From Chloroflexota bacterium (GTDB lineage: Bacteria > Chloroflexota > Dehalococcoidia > Lucifugimonadales > Australimonadaceae), in assembly GCA_009838965.1 (NCBI GenBank), contig VXQP01000105.1:1-47841 (forward strand): a stretch of 47,841 bases of DNA, in the 5' to 3' direction. Below, in pieces: positions 16,572-23,920 of this stretch (positions are counted from its first letter, which is position 1; each line of letters begins with the position of its first letter). The notes beneath the pieces were generated by a model. It was not told the origin of the DNA. It did no database searches and saw only the letters and a list, made by a program, of their open reading frames with translations. Both the position numbers and the translations under genes were made by a program.

Positions 16572-17684
16572 ATGGCCGCGAGAACCGCGACGCGCATCGT
16601 TGACTGCGACAGCCACATCGTCCCCCGCGTAGACCTCGATTCGCTGAGCGACCTCCTTCCGGATGGGCTGACCGCACAGGCCCGCGACATGTATGCCAGG
16701 GAAGCGCGGCTCTGGGCCGAGCCTCCGTCGACGCGAGGGTTCGGCGCAGGCGCGGAGGTCAAACGTGTCCCACTCCGCGACCCCGAAGAGCGGGTGAAGG
16801 TGCTCGACGAGGAGCTCGGTGTCGATACGCAGGTGCTGATCCCGCACGGGCCGTTCGGCCATCTCTACGGTGGGACACCGGAGGGCGACGACCGGCCGTT
16901 GCCGGTCCGCATCGCCATGATCAAGGCCTACAACAATGCGGTCGGCGCGATACAACGGCAGTACCCCGATCGGTTCGTCGCAACCGCCATCCTCCCGTTC
17001 GACGACCTGGAGGAGTCGCGCAAGGAGTCCGTCCGCGTCGTCAGGGAACTGGGCATCGAGGCTATCCAGATACCCTCTAATTGGATGGGACAGAACTTCG
17101 ATTGCATGGAACTTTATCCCTTCTGGGACACCATCAATGAGCTGGACGTTCCCATCTTCGTCCACCACATCCCGCAGAGCTGCGCCGGGTCCCTGATCGA
17201 CCACGCGCCCCGGTACCCCATCATCGGCTCCGACCGCATGCGACGGCTCCACGTTGGCGTGTACGTCGGGTTCGGGCTCGAGTACAGCCTGACGGTCGCT
17301 GCGCTGTCGCTCGGCGGCGTATTCGACATGTTCCCTAATCTGCGGTTCTGCTTCTTCGAGGCCGGAGCAGGATGGCTGCCGTACGCGATGATGGGGTGCG
17401 ACCGCTCCTTCTATATCCAAGGCAACTGCTCGCGCACGCCCAACCTGCCCAGCAAGCAGATCAAGCAGCACTGCTTCACGGCCATCGAGTCCACCGAACA
17501 CATCCCGGCTCTCATCCAGATGATGGGGAGCGAGAACTTCTTCTATGGTTCGGACTATCCCCACGGGGAATTCATGAAGCTGCCCAACTACGTGAACGCT
17601 GTGACCGACCTCGACGGCATCACCGAGCGGGACAAGGAGAACATCCTTGGCCGCACGATGCTGACCGCCCTGAAACGTGAGTAA
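16572..17684 (+). CDS. Amidohydrolase, COG2159 family
   Basis: TIM-barrel metal-dependent enzyme of 370 aa. The N-terminal motif is DCDSHIVPR (D13-x-H15), the middle-strand histidines are in IFVHHIPQ, and the C-terminal Asp is in YGSDYPHGE. The start is ATG behind GGAGGACCGC. It lies 46 bp after the permease and 38 bp before another amidohydrolase. It is a different subgroup from its neighbour: the N-terminal third is longer, with LLPDGLTAQARDMYARE-like helices, and the EPxDLW element is missing. It is therefore probably a separate step rather than a backup copy. Family reactions are decarboxylation, hydration or hydrolysis of carboxylated substrates, including those of ring-cleavage pathways. 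Confidence 0.88.
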   Translation: MAARTATRIVDCDSHIVPRVDLDSLSDLLPDGLTAQARDMYAREARLWAEPPSTRGFGAGAEVKRVPLRDPEERVKVLDEELGVDTQVLIPHGPFGHLYGGTPEGDDRPLPVRIAMIKAYNNAVGAIQRQYPDRFVATAILPFDDLEESRKESVRVVRELGIEAIQIPSNWMGQNFDCMELYPFWDTINELDVPIFVHHIPQSCAGSLIDHAPRYPIIGSDRMRRLHVGVYVGFGLEYSLTVAALSLGGVFDMFPNLRFCFFEAGAGWLPYAMMGCDRSFYIQGNCSRTPNLPSKQIKQHCFTAIESTEHIPALIQMMGSENFFYGSDYPHGEFMKLPNYVNAVTDLDGITERDKENILGRTMLTALKRE

Positions 17685-17722
17685 TCTCGAAGGCTGGCGC
17701 ACGTCCGGAATGAGGAGTTGCC

Positions 17723-18877
17723 ATGACCACATCACCCGCGAGTGACCAGGAGATACGCATATCGGGGGACTCGCACGTTTCGGAACCCCCGGATCTGTGG
17801 CAGAAGGAGATGCCTCTGAAGTACCGCGACCGCGCGCTCAGCTTTCCCCGCACCGAGTACGGCCGGGGCAACCACGCGCGCGCAGGAGGCTGGGACCCGA
17901 AGGAGCGGCTGAAGGACATGGCTGCCGACGGCATCAGCGCCGAGGTGCTCTACCCCACGTTGGCCAAGGGACTCTTCGAGCAGTTCTTCTTCGAGCCGGT
18001 GGACCTGCCGCTCGGCCAAGCGGGAGAACAGGTCTACAACGATTGGATGGTGGACTTCTGCAAGGAAGCCCCTGACCGGCTCTGGGGCCAGGCCTTCATC
18101 GGGCTCTGGGACATCGACTATGCCATCAGGGAGATGCAGCGTGCCAAAGATGGCGGTCTCAAGGGAGTGGCAACCTGGATAGCCCCGCCGGATGAGTTGC
18201 CCTTCACCGGCGACCACTACGAGCGGTTCTGGTCGGCGGCCGAAGAGATGGACATGCCCATCGGCTGGCACATCAACACGGGGTTCGGCGCCTATGTCAC
18301 GCGCGCCGACGAAGACCGGTTCGGAGTCATCACGCGTCAGGCCTATGGCCACAAGGTCGTCGCCATGAAGGCCATAGCGGAGATGATCCTCTCCGGGGTG
18401 TTGCAGCGCCACCCCCGGCTCAAGATCGTCCTCTCCGAGTTCGAGGTGGGGTGGATCCCGTTCTACCTCGAAGACCTCGACCGGAAGCTGGGCAGAGGCA
18501 GGAACGTAGGGCTCGACCTGTTCCCCAGCGAATACTTCAGCAGGCAGGTGTACTCGACGTTCATGCAGGACGGGGTCGGGGGCTATCTGCTCCAGCGGTG
18601 GGGGGCCGACAACTTCGTCTACGCGAACGATTACCCGCACGGGGGCGGCATCTGGCCCTACACGGACGACACGATCGAACTCACCCTGAGCGACCTGCCG
18701 TCCGAGACACGGCGAAAAGTACTCGGCGAGACGATGGCGAAGGTGTACGGTCAGCCCATGCCGGACCCTATCGAGCGTATGGAGTCGGACTACACGGACG
18801 AGATATGGAGCCGTCCCTGGCTCAAGAAGGCTGGGGAGTTCACCTTTGACAAGAGCACGATGGGGCTCAAGATATAG
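17723..18877 (+). CDS. Amidohydrolase, COG2159 (ACMSD/LigW-like) family
   Basis: TIM-barrel enzyme of 384 aa. Motifs are GDSHVSEPPDLW (D16-x-H18), GWHINTG, and ANDYPHGG near the end. The start is ATG after GAGGAGTTGCC. It belongs to the same close subgroup as the products at 3719-4828 and 4863-5990, which sit on the opposite side of the divergent promoter; shared elements include MPLKYRDRA/MPPRYRDRA, YNDWM and ILSGVLQRHPRLKIV. It is located between another amidohydrolase and a Rieske oxygenase gene. The repeated pairing of this subgroup with transporter and Rieske genes suggests one conserved conversion used in parallel pathways. The specific substrate is not visible. Confidence 0.9.
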   Translation: MTTSPASDQEIRISGDSHVSEPPDLWQKEMPLKYRDRALSFPRTEYGRGNHARAGGWDPKERLKDMAADGISAEVLYPTLAKGLFEQFFFEPVDLPLGQAGEQVYNDWMVDFCKEAPDRLWGQAFIGLWDIDYAIREMQRAKDGGLKGVATWIAPPDELPFTGDHYERFWSAAEEMDMPIGWHINTGFGAYVTRADEDRFGVITRQAYGHKVVAMKAIAEMILSGVLQRHPRLKIVLSEFEVGWIPFYLEDLDRKLGRGRNVGLDLFPSEYFSRQVYSTFMQDGVGGYLLQRWGADNFVYANDYPHGGGIWPYTDDTIELTLSDLPSETRRKVLGETMAKVYGQPMPDPIERMESDYTDEIWSRPWLKKAGEFTFDKSTMGLKI

Positions 18878-18944
18878 CCATGCTGCGTCCGGCTGGTGCT
18901 GGCGCGCGGGAACGGGCGTACGGGATTCGCGAAGGAGGTAGGCC

Positions 18945-20288
18945 TTGAGGAACGACGAAGAACTCGAGATGATCCAGGTGGGGCCGGGAACACCGTCCGG
19001 CGATGTCTTTCGCCGCTACTGGCTGCCTGTGGAGGTCTCCCAGAACGTGGGTGGCGGCAGCAACCGCGGTGTCAACAATCCCGTCCGCGTCACCGTCTTC
19101 GGCGAGCACCTCATCCTGTTCCGCGACTCCCGGGGCGAGCCGCACCTCATGGGCGAGCATTGCAGCCACCGCGGCACCTCTCTCAGCTATGGCCGAGTGG
19201 AGGACGATTGCATCCGCTGCCTCTACCACGGCTGGCTCTACGATGGCGACGGCAACGTGGTCGAGATGCCCGGCGAGCCGCCCGGCAGCAGGTTCAACGA
19301 GAAGGTCACGCACCTCTCTTACCCGTGCTTCGAGGTCGGGGGGCTGATATTCGCCTACATGGGGCCGCCGGAGCTGAAGCCCCTCTTCCCCCGGTACCAC
19401 CAGCTGTTCAGCGACGACGGTGTCCGCGTGACCGGCAACGGCGGCTACGTCGAGCGATGCAACGTGTTCCAGGCCCTCCACGACAACAACATGGACCCGT
19501 GGCACGGCGAGATTGCCCACGGCTGGTTCAGGGATCCGCCGAAGGTCGGGTCGATGTACTGGGGCCCCGACGGCCAGCTTGCGACGCCTGTGAAGTTCGA
19601 GCGCACGCAGTGGGGGACGCGCATGAAGGTGCTCAAGGAGATGTCCAAGCACCCCGGCCAGTTCATGTACCACGAGACTCATACCGTATGGCCGACCCAG
19701 CGCTGCAACCAGGACAACGCGGGCAGCATAAAGTGGGCAATGCCGGTGGACGACTACAACACTCGCTGGTTCACCGTCGACTTCTACCCCTTCGAGGACG
19801 GGAAGATCTCCAAGGAAGGGCAGGCTGCTATCGACGCGATGAACAGCCCGCTGCCGAGCATCGGCAGGGCAGGCGACCTGCCGCCCGACTGGGCGCAGCA
19901 GGTCGGCTCCTACTGGAACTACGGCCATCCGTGGCGGCAGGGCAACATCTGGGAGGATGAGGTAGCCCAGCAGACCCAGGGGCCCGCGGAGCGGAACTAC
20001 CTCCCGGACTGGGAGCAGTGGCACTTGGGCACCACCGACGAGGGACTCATCCTCAATCGCAGGGTCTGGAGGGAGCAGATGGTGCGGGTGAAGGAGGGTC
20101 AGGACCCTATCGGGATCATCCGTGCTCCCGAGGACAACGGCATCATCCGCATCACGTCCGACAACATCGCCGGCCTCAGCAGGGAAGAAGGGATGCGGCT
20201 GTTCAACATGAACCAGGAGGAGCGGTCCGCCATGGTGGCAGGCCGGCCCTTCCACACCAGCGGCAGGGCCAGGCTCGGGCACGAGTAG
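18945..20288 (+). CDS. Rieske [2Fe-2S] aromatic-ring oxygenase, alpha subunit
   Basis: Oxygenase of 447 aa starting at TTG, which lies 6 nt after GAAGGAGG. Rieske ligands are C73-x-H75 (CSHRG) and C92-x2-H95 (CLYHGW). The mononuclear iron triad is D184-x2-H187-x4-H192 (DPWHGEIAH). The opening IQVGPGTPSGDVFRRYW places it in the same large family as the other two Rieske proteins here. It is the most distant of the three, with a loop insertion GGGSNRGVNNP at 36-46 and a longer C-terminal part. It is followed by a Gfo/Idh/MocA dehydrogenase instead of a zinc dehydrogenase. No electron-transfer partner is encoded alongside. It is expected to hydroxylate or demethylate the compound imported by the operon's transporter. 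Confidence 0.92.
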   Translation: MRNDEELEMIQVGPGTPSGDVFRRYWLPVEVSQNVGGGSNRGVNNPVRVTVFGEHLILFRDSRGEPHLMGEHCSHRGTSLSYGRVEDDCIRCLYHGWLYDGDGNVVEMPGEPPGSRFNEKVTHLSYPCFEVGGLIFAYMGPPELKPLFPRYHQLFSDDGVRVTGNGGYVERCNVFQALHDNNMDPWHGEIAHGWFRDPPKVGSMYWGPDGQLATPVKFERTQWGTRMKVLKEMSKHPGQFMYHETHTVWPTQRCNQDNAGSIKWAMPVDDYNTRWFTVDFYPFEDGKISKEGQAAIDAMNSPLPSIGRAGDLPPDWAQQVGSYWNYGHPWRQGNIWEDEVAQQTQGPAERNYLPDWEQWHLGTTDEGLILNRRVWREQMVRVKEGQDPIGIIRAPEDNGIIRITSDNIAGLSREEGMRLFNMNQEERSAMVAGRPFHTSGRARLGHE

Positions 20289-20315
20289 CGGGCTCGCCGC
20301 TCGTTCAGGAGGAGC

Positions 20316-21353
20316 ATGTCGGATACGGTTCGTATCGGCATAGTCGGGGCCGGGGGTTTCACGCGCCGCCGTATGCTTCCCAACCTGCTCGCTGTCGAGG
20401 GAGCGGAAGTGGTGGCCGTCGCCAACCGCAGCCTCGAGAGCGCCGAGCGGGTCGCGGCGGAGTTCGGCATCCCTGCTCCGATGGGCGACTGGCGGGAGTT
20501 GGTGGCGCGGGACGATATCGACGCGGTATTCGTCGGCACGCAGCCCTACTTCCACCACGAGGCCGTTATGGCAGCGCTCGACGCGGGGAAGCACGTGCTC
20601 TGCCAGACGCGTATGGCCACGAGCCTCGCACAGGCGCGGGAGATGCTGGCCAAGGCCGAAGAGACGGGGCTGAAGGCTCGTCTGGCACCGCCGACCTCGT
20701 ACGAGCACGCGCGCCGCTACGTGAAGCACCTGCTGGACGACGGCTACGTTGGCGCAGTCCGGCAGGTGTTTGCCTACTACCTCGTCTCTGACTACGCGGA
20801 CGGCTCAGGCCCGCTGCAGCGTCGACAGGACCATCGCATGTTCGGTGCGGTCAACCCCCTGCACCTTGGCCTCGACTGGGACGTGCTCAGGCTCTGGTTC
20901 GGAGACCCCGATCAGGTCCTTGCGTGGGGGCGCACGTTCACGCCGCAGCGGGCCGACGGGCCCGGCGGAGGGTTCATCGCTGTCGAGATGCCGGACGCCC
21001 TGACGGTTGTCGCTGAGATACCGGGAGGCGCCACCGTGACCTGCATCCAGAGCGGCGTAACGCTCTTCGGCGAGGAACGTGTCGAGATATACGGGGATGA
21101 GGGAACGTTGGTCTACCCGCGGAAGGGTGAGCTGTTGGGCGCCCGGAGGGGCGAAGAGGGGCTGGCGCCTCTGCCGGTCCCTTCCGGTTTGGAAGAGACG
21201 TGGCACGCGGAAGAGGACTTCGTGCGCCTCGTGCGCGGAGAGGACGTCGGAGAGAGTGACACCTTCCGGGACGGTGTGAAGAACATGGAGTTCCTGGAGG
21301 CGTCCGCGCTCTCGCTCACCCGGGGTGGATGGGTCGACCTCCCCCTGCCCTAA
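20316..21353 (+). CDS. Gfo/Idh/MocA-family oxidoreductase with altered EKP motif
   Basis: NAD(P)-dependent dehydrogenase-like protein of 345 aa. The N-terminal Rossmann fold has IGIVGAGGFT (7-16), the FVGTQPYFHHE segment follows, and the C-terminal alpha/beta substrate domain includes NPLHLGLDWDVLRLWFG. The normally conserved E-K-P motif, whose Lys is catalytic, is replaced by Q97-T98-R99 (HVLCQTRMA). It is therefore either an unusual dehydrogenase or uses the fold differently. ATG follows CAGGAGGAGC. It lies 27 bp after a Rieske gene and 32 bp before a PanB-like gene. LigC of the protocatechuate 4,5-cleavage pathway belongs to this superfamily, giving one possible role as a semialdehyde or hemiacetal dehydrogenase. 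This is inference. Confidence 0.85.
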   Translation: MSDTVRIGIVGAGGFTRRRMLPNLLAVEGAEVVAVANRSLESAERVAAEFGIPAPMGDWRELVARDDIDAVFVGTQPYFHHEAVMAALDAGKHVLCQTRMATSLAQAREMLAKAEETGLKARLAPPTSYEHARRYVKHLLDDGYVGAVRQVFAYYLVSDYADGSGPLQRRQDHRMFGAVNPLHLGLDWDVLRLWFGDPDQVLAWGRTFTPQRADGPGGGFIAVEMPDALTVVAEIPGGATVTCIQSGVTLFGEERVEIYGDEGTLVYPRKGELLGARRGEEGLAPLPVPSGLEETWHAEEDFVRLVRGEDVGESDTFRDGVKNMEFLEASALSLTRGGWVDLPLP

Positions 21354-21385
21354 GTGTAGGGTTCGGATATACGAAGGAGGGAACA

Positions 21386-22165
21386 ATGGCGATGCTCACT
21401 GTCGAAAACCTGCACGAGATGAAGCGCAATGGCCAGAAGATCGCCGCGGCGGTCGTCTACGAGTTCCAGATGACGAAGATATGCGAGATGGCCGGTGTGG
21501 ACGTGCTGTCGGTCGGCGACAGCCTGGGTCGGAACATGCTCGGGCACGACCACGTCGATGAGTGCACCGTGGACGACATGATCCCCTTCGCGCGGGCGGT
21601 CGTACGTGGCAGGGAGCGGGCTATCGTGAGTGTGGACATGCCCACCGTGCCCTCCGCTGCTGGAGTGGAGGCCGTGGCAGCCGCGGCCAAACGCTTCAAG
21701 GAAGAAGCGGGTGTGGACATGTGCAAGATCGATATCCGGACGCACGAGGAAGAGCTCTTCGACGAGGTCTACGCCGTCCAGGAGGTCGGCTTGCACGCCT
21801 ATCCCCAGATCGGCTTCCCCACGCAGGGGGCAGCACGCGGGATCCAGGGCGGGGCGGAGGTCCACGAATACGTCCAGAAGTGGGCGCACAAGATCGAAGA
21901 AGCGGGCGCCGCCATGATCGACCTCACGAACGTGACGCCAGACATCTACGCCGACGTTTGCTCCAGCCTCCGCATCCCCGTCATCGGCGGGCAGGCCCCA
22001 CCGGAGGCCGACGGCAAGATCCAGGTGATGGTGAGCGGGACGGGCTACTCCTACGCTACCATCGGCCGCGACGATGGCCGTCCCGACGGCGCCAAGTTCA
22101 TGTACGACGTGATGAAGTCAATCATCGACAGCATCCACGCCGGCAACTGGACGACGCGCCAGTAA
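21386..22165 (+). CDS. PanB-like (ketopantoate hydroxymethyltransferase superfamily) protein, divergent
   Basis: TIM-barrel protein of 259 aa with the PanB signature VGDSLGRNMLGHDHVDECTV and metal residues Asp45 and Asp84 in the same numbering as E. coli PanB. Lys114 (CKIDI) and IGFPTQG (PanB: IGLTPQ) are also kept. However, the acidic residue after the lysine is Asp116, and the catalytic Glu of the ECVP motif becomes Asp179 in MIDLTNVTP. True ketopantoate synthesis is therefore doubtful. A related carbon-carbon bond reaction (aldol or retro-aldol, lyase) in the catabolic pathway is a reasonable alternative. The ATG at 21386 follows GAAGGAGGGAACA; the open frame further upstream overlaps the dehydrogenase gene and is rejected. 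No panC or panD is nearby. Confidence 0.8.
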   Translation: MAMLTVENLHEMKRNGQKIAAAVVYEFQMTKICEMAGVDVLSVGDSLGRNMLGHDHVDECTVDDMIPFARAVVRGRERAIVSVDMPTVPSAAGVEAVAAAAKRFKEEAGVDMCKIDIRTHEEELFDEVYAVQEVGLHAYPQIGFPTQGAARGIQGGAEVHEYVQKWAHKIEEAGAAMIDLTNVTPDIYADVCSSLRIPVIGGQAPPEADGKIQVMVSGTGYSYATIGRDDGRPDGAKFMYDVMKSIIDSIHAGNWTTRQ

Positions 22166-22180
22166 CCCCTCGGAGGGTGG

Positions 22181-22289
22181 ATGCCTGCCCCGAGCGATAG
22201 TATCTGGCTCATCGGCGGTATCCCCGGCGCTCGGAAGAGTTCGGTTGCGAGGGAACTGGCTAGGCGTCGGACCCCGGGCGGGCTAGGAT
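22181..22289 (+). pseudogene. Possible remnant of a P-loop kinase/NTPase N-terminus
   Basis: Behind GGAGGGTGG an ATG opens a frame reading SIWLIGGIPGARKSSVARELA, which looks like the first strand and Walker A loop of a small-molecule kinase. The loop has RKSS where GK(S/T) is required, and after about 30 codons the frame loses any family resemblance and runs into the following gene. No downstream kinase sequence follows. This looks like a truncated, decayed copy; chance resemblance is possible over so short a stretch. Confidence 0.35.
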
Positions 22290-22493
22290 ATGGCCATGCC
22301 AGCATCAGACGACCTCATCCGACAGCTGATCGAGGCCCGCTTCGCCGGGAAGCTCTCTCCTGAAGAGGTCGAGACACTGCTGCCCTATGTCCGGCGCGGA
22401 CAGGCCACGAGCGAGCGACTCGCGGCATTCCCGCTGGAGGGCCTCGACCCACGGCTCGTGTCGTACATCTCCGACAAGCGGCTGGCGCCATGA
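22290..22493 (+). CDS. Small amidase-associated protein (GatC/AtzG-like role)
   Basis: 67-aa acidic helical protein. Its TGA overlaps the ATG of the amidase (ATGA), so the two are translationally coupled. Sequence features are an N-terminal helix LIRQLIEARFAG, a middle segment PEEVETLLPYVRRG, and a C-terminal AAFPLEGLDP. The FPL element followed by an acidic tail resembles short segments or subunits that accompany amidase-signature enzymes, such as GatC or AtzG, which act as small stabilising partners. The resemblance is structural and positional, not a clear sequence match. Start could be this ATG or the one 6 nt later; no strong SD is visible, only AGGA. Function as a chaperone-like subunit is inference. 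Confidence 0.6.
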   Translation: MAMPASDDLIRQLIEARFAGKLSPEEVETLLPYVRRGQATSERLAAFPLEGLDPRLVSYISDKRLAP

Positions 22494-23920
22494 ACGAACT
22501 GCTCTTCGAACCCATCTCGTCCATTGGCGAGCAGTTGCGGACGCGAGCCGTCTCGTCCGTTGAGCTGGTCAGCGCCGCACTCGAACAGATCGCGGAGACG
22601 GACAACCGGTTGAACGCGTTCCCCGTAGTGAAGGCCGAGGAGGCCCTTGCATCCGCCGAAGCCGCTGACGTCGAACTCGCACAGGGGCGCTGGCGAGGCC
22701 CGCTCCATGGCCTCCCTGTGGGCGTGAAGGACAACATCGCAGTGGCGGGGTGGGTTACGACCTGCGGGTCGCCCATCCTCGCGGAGCACGTCACGGACTT
22801 CGACGCCGCCGTGGTCGAGCGCCTGCGGAGTGCCGGGGCGGTCGTGCTCGGCAAGAACAACATGCACGAATGGGCGCTCGCGGGCAGCTGCATCCAGAGT
22901 GTGTTTGGCTCGACGCACAACCCGTGGAACACTGACCACATCACGGGCGGGTCGAGCGGCGGATCGGCGGCTGCCGTGGCTGCGGGACAGGCGTTCATGT
23001 CCATCGGCACGGACGCTCGCGCGTCGATCCGTAACCCTGCGTCCTACTGTGGAGTGGTGGGGTTGAAACCCACGCACGGGCTCGTCAGCCGGTTCGGGGA
23101 GCTCCCGCCGACCAGTTCGTGGTACATGACCCTCGGCCCCATAGCGCGGCGCGTTGAAGACGTGGCGCTGACGATGGATGCCATCGCCGGATACGACCCC
23201 CGTGACCCGTCGTCGGCTGACGCGGAGCATAGGGAGTACGCTGCGCGACTCGACGGGGGTGTATCTGGGCTCCGCATCGCTGTCGTGACGAACTATTTCT
23301 ACAGCGACACGCTGCCAGAGGTGGCGGAGAACGTGCGCGCGGCAGCCGACACCCTCGCCAACCTGGGTGCCGAGGTCGTCGAGCTCGAGATCGGGATGTT
23401 GGAGCACTGGCCGCTGATCGAGTCCTCGTTCGAGGGCGAGAACAAGGGCTGGCTGTTGGAGTTGGCGCTGGAGCGCGGCGGCGAGTTCCTCCATGACGAC
23501 ATCCGGTACCGCATCCTGGCGAGCGCCTTCACCAACACCGTGGACACGATGCGCTCCACACGGATACTCAGCATGCTGCGTCACGAGGTGCAGGACCTCA
23601 TGCGCGAGACCGACCTGCTGCTCACGCCCACCAACTCCACGCCCGCATACCGCGCCGACGCCAGAGACGTTGCGGTCCGCGAGGGATCAGTCGATGTCGA
23701 AGCGCCGGGCGGGCAGGGCAGGATCACGACACGGCTGACCGTGCCGTTCAACGCGCTGGCGCTGCCCGCGATCTCGGTGCCGTGCGGCTTCTCCTCGGAG
23801 GGTTTGCCGATCGGTCTGCAACTGGTGGGGCGCGCCTTTGAGGACGACATGGTGCTCAGGGCGGCGCGTGCGTACGAGCAGGCAGGGCAGGGCTACCAGC
23901 GCCCGACGGTGGTGCGTTAG
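22490..23920 (+). CDS. Amidase-signature family hydrolase
   Basis: Amidase of 476 aa that would cleave an amide (or carbamoyl/ester) bond. The Lys-cisSer-Ser triad is present with family spacing: K80 (GVKDN), S155 (GGSSGGS) and S179 (ASIR). The oxyanion loop before the nucleophile reads G-T-D-A-R-A-S, where almost all relatives have D-T-G-G-S or similar, so the active site is modified. Translation is coupled to the 67-aa protein upstream. The stop overlaps the stop of the cyclic amidohydrolase gene on the other strand by 4 bp. It is not a GatA of tRNA amidation: no gatB/gatC genes are nearby and the context is catabolic. A likely role is removing ammonia or a carbamoyl group from a nitrogenous intermediate. 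Confidence 0.88.
   Translation: MNELLFEPISSIGEQLRTRAVSSVELVSAALEQIAETDNRLNAFPVVKAEEALASAEAADVELAQGRWRGPLHGLPVGVKDNIAVAGWVTTCGSPILAEHVTDFDAAVVERLRSAGAVVLGKNNMHEWALAGSCIQSVFGSTHNPWNTDHITGGSSGGSAAAVAAGQAFMSIGTDARASIRNPASYCGVVGLKPTHGLVSRFGELPPTSSWYMTLGPIARRVEDVALTMDAIAGYDPRDPSSADAEHREYAARLDGGVSGLRIAVVTNYFYSDTLPEVAENVRAAADTLANLGAEVVELEIGMLEHWPLIESSFEGENKGWLLELALERGGEFLHDDIRYRILASAFTNTVDTMRSTRILSMLRHEVQDLMRETDLLLTPTNSTPAYRADARDVAVREGSVDVEAPGGQGRITTRLTVPFNALALPAISVPCGFSSEGLPIGLQLVGRAFEDDMVLRAARAYEQAGQGYQRPTVVR

Noticed and set aside
18867-20729. 620-codon open frame antisense to the Rieske gene
   Set aside because: No family features; the plus strand has complete Rieske and iron-site motifs.
21386-22165. 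Annotation as panB
   Set aside because: Two catalytic Glu positions are Asp and the context is catabolic, so only the superfamily is claimed.
22490-23920. Annotation as gatA of tRNA amidotransferase
   Set aside because: Oxyanion loop is atypical and no gatB/gatC partners are present; the small upstream protein is not a clear GatC.
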